A stretch of DNA of 64,000 nt, taken from contig NZ_JAPEMT010000004.1 of NCBI RefSeq assembly GCF_026342435.1, positions 186,001-250,000 on the forward strand. Reading direction: 5' to 3'. Under the pieces are notes generated by a model. That model made no database searches. It was not told the origin of the DNA and saw only the letters and a program-made list of their open reading frames with translations. How positions within the stretch are numbered: position 1 is the first letter of the stretch; every line of letters starts with the position of its first letter. The position numbers were made by a program, and so were the translations under genes. The DNA comes from Streptomyces sp. NBC_00237 (GTDB taxonomy: Bacteria > Actinomycetota > Actinomycetes > Streptomycetales > Streptomycetaceae). Below are positions 57,794 through 64,000 of the stretch, piece by piece.

Positions 57794-59457
57794 CAGTTGC
57801 CGCTGCCGTTCTTGTCGAGGAGCTCCTTGTACCAGTCGCGCAGCTTGTCACCGCCGGAGGTGCGCCAGCTGGAGATCGCGGCCTGCACGTCGGACATCTT
57901 CTTGTTGCCCCGCACGTAGTCGATCTGGAGCTGCTCCCACTGGCTGTTCAGGTTGGCGTAGCGGCTCGGCTCGACGATGTTCATGCCGTAGACGGACGTC
58001 TTCTTCGTGAAGGCGCCCATCCGCTGCTGCCACTCGACCTGCTTGCGGGCGACGTCGGGGAAGTCGGGGTGGGCGTAGAAGGCGGCCGGGGCGGCCAGCA
58101 TCGGCCAGGCGTTGATCAGCTCGGCGTTTCCCTTGTCCGTCTTGACCGGTACGCCGTCCTCGACCGTGTAGTGGGTGCCCTCGGCGCCGTAGTCGACGAG
58201 CATCCGCTCCTTGGTGCCGTAGGGCGCGGCGGCGAAGTTGGCGGCGGCCAGCGCGTTCTCCACGACCTCCTTGGGTGCGTCCTTGCGGATCAGCGACCAG
58301 TAACCGGCGGGCGTGGACGCGTACAGCGTCGGGTTGCCGCCGCCGGCGGCGAACAGGTCCATGCCCTCGATCCGGAAGTCCGGGTTGGTCTTGGCCTGTT
58401 CGGCGGTCTTCTGGTACCAGGTGGACATGTCGTTGGTCATGACCAGGACCTGTCCGGCGGTGAAGCGCTGGGTGACGTCCCCGGTGCGTGCCCGGTCGTC
58501 GGGGTGCACCACGCCGGCGGCGAAGAGCTTGCGGCACCACTCCAGGGATTCGAGGTACTCGGGGCGCTCCTTCTCGTACCGCAGCTTGCCGTCGGCGTCG
58601 ACGTTCCACTTGGTGGGAAGGTTGAACATGTACCCCGTGATCCAGCTCATGTCGCCGCAGGCCCACACCTTGGCCCTGGCGCTGGTGGCCTCCTTGGCCC
58701 ACGTCATGAACGCGTCGCCCGACGTGGGGACGGACCAGCCCTTCTCGTCGAAGACGTCCTTGCGGTAGTACGGCACGATGAAGCTGGCGGGGGCGGCGGG
58801 CATCGGAACGCCGCGCAGCGCGCCGCCGAAGATGCTCATGCGCCAGGAGTCGGACGGAATGGCGGCCAGGTTCGGGTACTTCTTGACCTTGTCGCCCGCC
58901 AGGTGGGGGCCGAGGTCCAGGAACTTCGAGGTGACCGCGTTCGCGATCTTGCCGACCAGCATCCAGTCGGCCACGACCATCACGTCGGGCAGGGAGCTGG
59001 AGGCGAGGACGGCTCCCACCTTGTCGGCGTAGGTCACGCCGTTCTGGTTCTGCCAGACGACCTTGGTGCCCGCCGCCTCGTCGACCGCCTCGTAGTACGC
59101 GCAGTCGCCCTTCGGCGGGGTGCCCCAGAGCGGGGACATGACCTTGAGAGGGGCGCCGGTGCCGAGCTTGTCCGGGACCGAGACGGCGAGGGCGGCGAGG
59201 GCGACCTTGCCGGTGTAACCGTCCGCCGAACCGTTCTTCGACGGGAGGTCGGGCCTGGCGACCGTGCTGGGGACGTAGGCCGGGATCAGCCTGCCCGCGT
59301 CCTTGCCGGATGTGGAGCCCTCGCGGTTCTTGTTCTCCGAACCGCCGCCGCAGGCGGTGAGCAGCGGAATCCCCCCGGCCACCGCTGCGGTGGCGAGCGC
59401 CGTGGAGGCAAGGATGCTCCTCCGGCTCGGTCCGGGGGAGGCGACATTCGGCGTCAT
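57793..59457 (-). CDS. Large sugar-binding lipoprotein (LplA-like), Tat-type signal
   Basis: Solute-binding lipoprotein of 554 residues, typical of the long LplA-like class for oligosaccharides. The signal combines SRRSIL twin arginines with lipobox LTAC (Cys36), suggesting Tat export of a lipoprotein. Mature features include LKVMSPLWGTPPKGDCAYYE, LPDVMVVADWMLV, FIVPYYRKDVF and TLYASTPAGYWSLIRKDAP. It is divergent from the GH3 gene; two LacI-type operators lie in between. Likely ligands are xyloglucan or cello-oligosaccharides released by GH12 and GH5 enzymes (inference). Confidence 0.92.
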   Translation of the reverse strand: MTPNVASPGPSRRSILASTALATAAVAGGIPLLTACGGGSENKNREGSTSGKDAGRLIPAYVPSTVARPDLPSKNGSADGYTGKVALAALAVSVPDKLGTGAPLKVMSPLWGTPPKGDCAYYEAVDEAAGTKVVWQNQNGVTYADKVGAVLASSSLPDVMVVADWMLVGKIANAVTSKFLDLGPHLAGDKVKKYPNLAAIPSDSWRMSIFGGALRGVPMPAAPASFIVPYYRKDVFDEKGWSVPTSGDAFMTWAKEATSARAKVWACGDMSWITGYMFNLPTKWNVDADGKLRYEKERPEYLESLEWCRKLFAAGVVHPDDRARTGDVTQRFTAGQVLVMTNDMSTWYQKTAEQAKTNPDFRIEGMDLFAAGGGNPTLYASTPAGYWSLIRKDAPKEVVENALAAANFAAAPYGTKERMLVDYGAEGTHYTVEDGVPVKTDKGNAELINAWPMLAAPAAFYAHPDFPDVARKQVEWQQRMGAFTKKTSVYGMNIVEPSRYANLNSQWEQLQIDYVRGNKKMSDVQAAISSWRTSGGDKLRDWYKELLDKNGSGN

Positions 59458-59530
59458 TGCGTCAACCCTTCATGGCACACCTGACCACCCGGCGGCATGG
59501 CCGTCGGCTGCGGTGTCGTGACTGGAACCG

Positions 59531-59555
59531 GCTGAGCTGAGCTGAGCTGAGCTGG
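59531..59555 (+). repeat. GCTGA pentanucleotide tandem repeat
   Basis: Four GCTGA copies followed by GCTGG lie in the leader of the LplA-like importer, about 75 bp upstream of its start. Confidence 0.8.
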
Positions 59556-59594
59556 ATCGAAGCGGACATCCAACCAATGCGCCGTCATGCAGAG

Positions 59595-59608
59595 TCGAAG
59601 CGCTTCGA
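59595..59608. promoter_or_regulatory. Perfect LacI-type operator upstream of LplA-like importer
   Basis: TCGAAGCGCTTCGA, the full 14-bp consensus palindrome, lies 138 bp before the binding-protein start. Confidence 0.8.
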
Positions 59609-59752
59609 TGTTGCTGCGAGGTTAAGTGAACACCCAAAGGCGCACAAGAGTCGTTCCCAAGATTCCTCCGAGGCGACCAGAGGGCTTCTCCCCTGCCGTG
59701 CCCGATACATCGACACTGATCCCTTGACACTCGCCCTGGTCTCTGACGAGCA

Positions 59753-59766
59753 TCGAAGCGCTTCGC
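59753..59766. promoter_or_regulatory. LacI-type operator upstream of GH3 gene
   Basis: TCGAAGCGCTTCGC differs from the consensus only in the last base. It ends 34 bp before the GTG start, downstream of a TTGACA box. Confidence 0.78.
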
Positions 59767-59800
59767 ACTTCAACATTGCTCCAGCACAAGGGGATCCCAC

Positions 59801-62656
59801 GTGTCCGCAGCCACGCCGCACACACCACTGCCCTTCCGCGATCCGCTGCTGCCTGTCGCGAAGCGCGTCGACGACCTGCTGTCGCGGCTCACCCCCGACG
59901 AGAAGGTCGGATTCCTGCACCAGTTCACGCCCGCCGTGCAGCGGCTCGGCCTCGCCGCCTTCCGCACCGGTCAGGAGGCATTGCACGGGGTCGCCTGGAT
60001 GGGTCCGGCGACCGTCTTCCCGCAGGCGGTGGGCCTGGGCGCGACCTGGAACACGGATCTCGTACGACGGGTCGGCGAGGCGGTGTCCCAGGAGGTCCGG
60101 GCGATGAGCGCCCGCGACGACCGCGTGGGGCTGAACGTCTGGGCTCCCACCGTCAACCTGCTGCGCCACCCGCTGTGGGGGCGCAACGAGGAGGGTTATT
60201 CGGAGGACCCGAAGCTCACCTCCGTGATCGCCACCGCGTACACGTGCGGCCTGCGCGGCGACCACCCCACGTACTGGCGCACCGCCCCCGTCCTCAAGCA
60301 CTGGCTGGCCCACAACAACGAGACGGGCCGCGACGTCAGCTCCTCCTCGGTGCGCCCGCGCGTCCTGCACGAGTACGATCTGCGCGCCTTCCGCGCAACG
60401 GTCGAGGCGGGCGCCGTGGCGGGTGTGATGCCCGCGTACAACCTGGTCAACGGCCGCCCGAACCACGTCTCGCCGTATCTGCGGGAACATCTGCGCACCT
60501 GGACCGACGAGGAGCTGCTGGTCTGCTCGGACGCGACCGCGCCCTCCAACCTGGTCGACTCCGAGCACTACTTCGAGACCCACGAGGAGGCGACGGCCGC
60601 AGCCCTGCGGGCCGGTGTCGACAGCTTCACCGACCACGGCACCGACGGCTCGAAGATCGCCGCACGGATCCGAGGCGCCCTGGAACAGGGGCTGCTGACC
60701 GAGGCGGACGTCGACGCCGCGGTGCGCCGCCAGCTCTCGGTGCGGCTGCGCCTGGGCGAGTTCGACCCGGAACCGGCCCCGCACGCACACACCGCGGACT
60801 TCGACACCCCGGCCCACCGGGCCCTCGCCCGGGAGGCGGCCGAGCAGGCGGTCGTCCTGCTCAAGAACGAGGACGGCCTGCTGCCCCTGGCGCCCGGCCG
60901 GAGGCTCGCGGTGGTCGGCCTGCTCGCCGACGAGTGCAAGCTCGACTGGTACAGCGGCACCCTCCTGCACCGCAGCACGCCGCTGGACGGTCTGTCCGAA
61001 CGGTTCGGCCACGACCGCGTCCAGTTCGCGGAGGGCGTGGACCGGGTCCTGCTGAAGACCTCGACCGGCTCGTTCCTGTACGTCCCCGAGGCGGACGCGG
61101 GCGACGAGCGGCGCGGCGCCGAGGGCGCGGTCGACCCGGCCCTGCTCGTCGGCCGCACCGACCTGCCGCCGCTCACCACCGACGCGAGGGGCACCGAACT
61201 CTCCCTCGTCGACTGGGGCGAGGGCGTGCTGACCCTGCGCGCCCCCGACGGCCGCTACCTCTCCGTGGCCGAGGACGGCCGCGTCCGGGCCTCCGCCGAC
61301 CAGCCCGGGGGCTGGGTCGTCCAGGAGACGTTCCGCCTGGAACCGCATGGAAACGCCCACCTCCTCCGGCACCTGGGGACAGGTCGCCTCCTTTCTGTTG
61401 CCGCCGACGGCCTGAAGGTTGCCGACGAGGACGGAGACGAGGGCGGAGAAGTCTTCGAGATCGTCGTCGTCGAAAAGGGCGAGGACGCGGTGCGCAGAGC
61501 CGCCTCGGATGCGGACGTCGTCGTGGTGGTCGCGGGCAACGATCCGCACATCAACGGCCGCGAGACCGAGGACCGTACGACCCTGGCCCTGCCGGACCAC
61601 CAGGAACGCCTGCTGCGCGCGGCCCGCGCGGCCAACCCGGACACGGTGCTGGCGCTGGTCTCGGCCTACCCGTACGCGGTCCGGCACACGGACATCCCCG
61701 CGCTGCTGTGGACGGCCCACGGCGGTCAGGCGGCCGGCACGGCCCTGGCGCGGATCCTGGCCGGTGACGTCTCCCCCGCAGGCCGCCTCCCGCAGACCTG
61801 GTACGCGGCCGACTCCGACCTGCCCGACCTCCTCGACTACGACGTGATCGGCAGCCGCCAGACGTACCTCTACTTCCAGGGCACGCCGCTCTTCCCGTTC
61901 GGCCACGGCCTGTCGTACGCGTCCTTCTCCTACGACGGCCTCACGACGCGCGTCGAGGACGGGACGCTGCACGTGTCCTTCACGGTCACCAACGCCGGAG
62001 AGGCCGTCGCGGACGAGGTCCCCCAGCTCTACACCCGGGCCGTGGACCCGTCGGTGCCGCGTCCCCGCAGGGAACTGCTCGCACACCGGCGGGTGACTTT
62101 GGCTCCCGACGAGGCCGCGGAGATCTCCTTCGAGGTGCCGGTGAAGGACTTCGCGTTCTGGGACGTGGCACAGGGGCGCCTCCGGGTGGCACCCGGCGCC
62201 TACGAGATCCTCGTCGGGGCGTCCAGCGAGGACGTACGGCTGTCGGGGACCGTCGACCTCGACGGCGAGCCGTCCGTCCCCCGGCCGGTGCTGGCGGACG
62301 GCCTGGACGCGGTGGACTTCGACGACCAGCGCGGGACGGAGATCGTGGACCGCACGAAGACCTGGGGCGACTCCGTCACCCCGGTGTCCGGCCGGGCGGG
62401 CGAACTGGTCTTCCGTGACTGCGACTTCGGGGCGAGGGCCACCGGAATCACGGTGGAGGTCTCGGGCCGGGGCACGGTCGCACTGTCACTGGGGGACAGT
62501 CCGCCGCTGGCGACGATCGCCCTGTCCCCGGGTATGGCCGGACCCTACGACTACGCCACGGTGGGCGCTCCCGTCCTCGTACCGGCCGGTGTGCACGAGG
62601 TCCGCATCGCGCTGCGCGGGCCGGTACGGCTGGCACGCGTCGCCTTCTCCGGCTGA
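59801..62656 (+). CDS. GH3 beta-glucosidase/xylosidase-type enzyme with inserted trefoil-like and C-terminal CBM6-like domains
   Basis: A large (951-residue) GH3 enzyme without signal peptide. Barrel residues about 20-320 carry GVAWMGPATVFPQAVGLG, KHWLAHNNETGR and probable nucleophile Asp244 in CSDATAP, a variant of the common SDW/SDY motif. The sandwich domain is interrupted at about 413-555 by an insert with two GRYLSV/GRLLSV-type repeats (fascin- or ricin-like beta-trefoil pattern). A fibronectin-III-like domain (about 650-790) and a CBM6-like domain (about 840-951) follow. GTG start with AAGGGG 7 bases upstream, 34 bp after a LacI-type operator. Likely acts on imported oligosaccharides. 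Confidence 0.88.
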   Translation: MSAATPHTPLPFRDPLLPVAKRVDDLLSRLTPDEKVGFLHQFTPAVQRLGLAAFRTGQEALHGVAWMGPATVFPQAVGLGATWNTDLVRRVGEAVSQEVRAMSARDDRVGLNVWAPTVNLLRHPLWGRNEEGYSEDPKLTSVIATAYTCGLRGDHPTYWRTAPVLKHWLAHNNETGRDVSSSSVRPRVLHEYDLRAFRATVEAGAVAGVMPAYNLVNGRPNHVSPYLREHLRTWTDEELLVCSDATAPSNLVDSEHYFETHEEATAAALRAGVDSFTDHGTDGSKIAARIRGALEQGLLTEADVDAAVRRQLSVRLRLGEFDPEPAPHAHTADFDTPAHRALAREAAEQAVVLLKNEDGLLPLAPGRRLAVVGLLADECKLDWYSGTLLHRSTPLDGLSERFGHDRVQFAEGVDRVLLKTSTGSFLYVPEADAGDERRGAEGAVDPALLVGRTDLPPLTTDARGTELSLVDWGEGVLTLRAPDGRYLSVAEDGRVRASADQPGGWVVQETFRLEPHGNAHLLRHLGTGRLLSVAADGLKVADEDGDEGGEVFEIVVVEKGEDAVRRAASDADVVVVVAGNDPHINGRETEDRTTLALPDHQERLLRAARAANPDTVLALVSAYPYAVRHTDIPALLWTAHGGQAAGTALARILAGDVSPAGRLPQTWYAADSDLPDLLDYDVIGSRQTYLYFQGTPLFPFGHGLSYASFSYDGLTTRVEDGTLHVSFTVTNAGEAVADEVPQLYTRAVDPSVPRPRRELLAHRRVTLAPDEAAEISFEVPVKDFAFWDVAQGRLRVAPGAYEILVGASSEDVRLSGTVDLDGEPSVPRPVLADGLDAVDFDDQRGTEIVDRTKTWGDSVTPVSGRAGELVFRDCDFGARATGITVEVSGRGTVALSLGDSPPLATIALSPGMAGPYDYATVGAPVLVPAGVHEVRIALRGPVRLARVAFSG

Positions 62657-62724
62657 TCCTCCGCCCGGGGTCCGCGTCGGCCCCCTGCGCGCGCGACGCG
62701 GGCTCCGGGCCGACGCACGGGAGT

Positions 62725-62750
62725 CCGGCACCGAAAGGCTTCGGTGCCGG
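62725..62750. terminator. Terminator between GH3 and LacI genes
   Basis: CCGGCACCGAA (62725-62735) and TTCGGTGCCGG (62740-62750) form a perfect 11-bp stem abutting the LacI stop codon. Confidence 0.85.
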
Positions 62751-63776
62751 TCACTCCTCGGCGGGAGCCGGGCCGCTGCTCGCCCGGACGATCAACTCGG
62801 GCTTCAGCAGGAGCACCTCGTCGTCGGTCCGCCCGTCGATCTTGGCGACGAGACGGTCGACGGCGTGCCGTGCCATCTCGCGCGCCGGAATGGTGACGGA
62901 GGTCAGCCGCACCGACCCCTGGAGAGCCACCTGTTCAGGGCAGACGGCGACCACCGAGACGTCCTCGGGCACGGCTCGTCTGTCTTGGCGCAGCAGACTG
63001 AGCAGTGGTTCCAGTGCCTGTTCGTTCTGGACGACGAAGCCCGTGACGTCGGGGCGTTCGGTGAAGATCTGGCCGAGGGTCCCGGCCATCGCGGCGTACG
63101 AGCCCTCACTCGGCCGGTGCAGCACCCGCAGCCCGACCTCGCGCGCACGCGTGCGCAAGCCGTCGATGGTGCGCTCCGCGAAGCCGGTCTTGCGCTCGTA
63201 CACCGCCGGTGCCTCACCGATCACGGCGATCTGACGGTGCCCCAGCTGTGCCAGATGTTCCGCGCACAGGGCCCCGGCCCCGGCGAAGTCGAGATCGACG
63301 CAGGTGAAGCCGGCGGTCTGGGCGGGCAACCCGATGAGCACCGCGGGCCGGCCGCTCTCCCGCAACGGGGCGAGCCGGGCGTCGTCGAGCTCCACGTCCA
63401 TCAGGATGATGGCGTCGGCGAGACCGCTGCCGACCACCCGGTGCACGGCGGCGGGCCCCTCCTCGCCGGTGAGCATCAGGACGTCGAAGCCGTGCTCCCG
63501 CGCGTGGGTGGCGACGGCGATGGCGATCTCCATCATCACGGGCACATACATGTCCGTCCGCAGGGGCATCATCAGCGCGATGATGTTGGACCGGCTGCTC
63601 GCCAGCGCCCTGGCCCCGGCGTTGGGGTGGTAGCCGAGCTCCTGGATACTGCGCTCCACCCGTTGCTTCGTCGTCTCGGAGATGGTCCGCTTGCCGCTGA
63701 GGACGTAGCTCACGGTGCTGGCGGAGACTCCGGCGTGTTGCGCTACTTGAGCGAGGGTGACCAACGGGAGCTCCAT
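62751..63776 (-). CDS. LacI-family repressor of the hemicellulose locus
   Basis: A 341-residue repressor. Headpiece VTLAQVAQHAGVSASTVSYVLSGKR with hinge GARALASSRS, then a two-lobed effector domain (HRQIAVIGEAPAVYERK, GFVVQNEQALEPLLSLL, VPEDVSVVAVCPEQVAL). I use the ATG giving MELPLVTLAQ; an operator-like TGAAGCGCTTCGA begins 4 bp upstream of it and no Shine-Dalgarno is visible, so the operator overlaps the ribosome site or the mRNA is nearly leaderless. Matching sites occur in front of three other units of the locus, so it is the likely global repressor, with autoregulation. The inducer is unknown. Confidence 0.9.
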   Translation of the reverse strand: MELPLVTLAQVAQHAGVSASTVSYVLSGKRTISETTKQRVERSIQELGYHPNAGARALASSRSNIIALMMPLRTDMYVPVMMEIAIAVATHAREHGFDVLMLTGEEGPAAVHRVVGSGLADAIILMDVELDDARLAPLRESGRPAVLIGLPAQTAGFTCVDLDFAGAGALCAEHLAQLGHRQIAVIGEAPAVYERKTGFAERTIDGLRTRAREVGLRVLHRPSEGSYAAMAGTLGQIFTERPDVTGFVVQNEQALEPLLSLLRQDRRAVPEDVSVVAVCPEQVALQGSVRLTSVTIPAREMARHAVDRLVAKIDGRTDDEVLLLKPELIVRASSGPAPAEE

Positions 63777-63780
63777 CTGA

Positions 63781-63793
63781 TGAAGCGCTTCGA
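63781..63793. promoter_or_regulatory. LacI autoregulatory operator 1
   Basis: TGAAGCGCTTCGA starts 4 bp upstream of the LacI ATG; binding would block transcription directly. Confidence 0.7.
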
Positions 63794-63869
63794 CAGCGCG
63801 TTTCGCGTTTAAATTGCCAGTTTGAACGCACAGTAATCCGAGCTGATGGCGCCTGTCCAGGCCATTCCA

Positions 63870-63883
63870 TCGAAGCGCTTCCC
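63870..63883. promoter_or_regulatory. LacI autoregulatory operator 2
   Basis: TCGAAGCGCTTCCC keeps the central palindrome GAAGCGCTTC, about 90 bp upstream of site 1, suitable for cooperative or looped binding. Confidence 0.6.
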
Positions 63884-63972
63884 TTCGGGAGTGCGGGCCC
63901 TCGCCCGCACCGCCACCCCGAGTTCGCGTCGACACCGCCCACCCGGGCCGGGGCGAACTCCGAGCCGGTTAA

Positions 63973-63987
63973 TGAAAACGATTATCA
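63973..63987 (+). promoter_or_regulatory. Zur-type zinc-uptake box and probable promoter of next gene
   Basis: TGAAAACGATTATCA is a near-palindrome that strongly resembles the Zur box known in Streptomyces (TGAAAATGATTTTCA-like); a TATGGT that could be a -10 follows at 63994-63999. The regulated gene lies beyond the window. It marks the end of the sugar locus. Confidence 0.65.
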
Positions 63988-64000
63988 TCCTGCTATGGTC

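Larger units (their letters stand above)
59458..59800. promoter_or_regulatory. Divergent regulatory region between LplA-like importer and GH3 genes
   Basis: This 343-bp gene-free stretch contains two LacI-type operators (59595-59608 and 59753-59766), a five-copy GCTGA repeat (59531-59555), and a TTGACA at 59724-59729 that could be the -35 of the GH3 promoter, with the second operator overlapping the -10/start region. The central part (59600-59750) is AT-richer than coding DNA. Confidence 0.7.

Noticed and set aside
58461..58480. GTGAAGCGCTGGGTGAC as another LacI operator
   Set aside because: Only the left half matches, and it lies inside the coding sequence of the LplA-like protein, where the family sequence explains it.

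Overview
This window is typical high-GC actinomycete DNA and most probably comes from Streptomyces. The signs are very high GC at third codon positions, frequent GTG starts, 4-bp ATGA/GTGA gene overlaps, Tat and lipoprotein signals on secreted proteins, an LAxTG-type sorting signal, almost no TTA codons, and a Zur-type operator at the right edge. The whole window is devoted to plant cell-wall polysaccharide breakdown and uptake of the released sugars. I saw no rRNA, tRNA, CRISPR array, insertion sequence or phage gene.

Left part (1-23.7 kb), pentose metabolism. A truncated xylA and xylB (isomerase route) open the window. A DUF1304 membrane protein, a Tat-exported GH43 enzyme, a cell-wall-anchored (LASTG) arabinofuranosidase-like enzyme and an intracellular GH51 arabinofuranosidase follow, then an ECF sigma factor paired with a proline-rich membrane protein. 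From 10.2 to 22.5 kb lies a set for oxidative, non-phosphorylative pentose use: 2-oxoglutarate-semialdehyde-type dehydrogenase, SMP-30 lactonase, enolase-superfamily sugar-acid dehydratase, zinc dehydrogenase, a U32-like barrel protein of unknown function, a ChvE-GguA-GguB-like sugar ABC importer and a mutarotase. An IclR regulator sits in the middle. Operators of the form GTTCGA-N4-TCGAAC lie at four promoter regions, one of them 6-9 kb away between the GH43 and LASTG genes, so release, import and oxidation of a pentose (L-arabinose is my best guess) appear to form one regulon.

Middle (22.7-29.4 kb), xylobiose module. The layout is the known bxlR / bxlE-bxlF-bxlG-bxlA one, with a LacI-type repressor divergent from a lipoprotein, two permeases and a GH3 beta-xylosidase.

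Right part (29.4-63.8 kb), a hemicellulose locus that I read mainly as xyloglucan utilisation. It has a GH31 alpha-xylosidase, two GH42 and one GH36 galactosidase-type enzymes, a GH43, two GH5 enzymes with X2 and CBM46-like modules, a CE7 acetyl esterase, a GH10-GH62 fusion, a bacterial expansin, a GH12 endoglucanase, GH1 and GH3 beta-glucosidase-type enzymes, and two further ABC importers without ATPase genes. A LacI regulator at the right end and palindromes of the form TCGAAGCGCTTCGA at its own promoter and at three divergent promoter regions (34.2, 40.9-41.0 and 59.6-59.8 kb) tie the locus together. An eight-gene operon of about 13.6 kb (41269-54891) carries most of the secreted depolymerases. 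A small phytanoyl-CoA-dioxygenase-like/AraC island of unknown role sits between the two galactosidase loci.

Every ABC system except ChvE/Ggu lacks its own ATPase, so a shared ATPase such as MsiK encoded elsewhere is inferred. Convergent gene pairs are generally separated by strong GC-rich hairpins.
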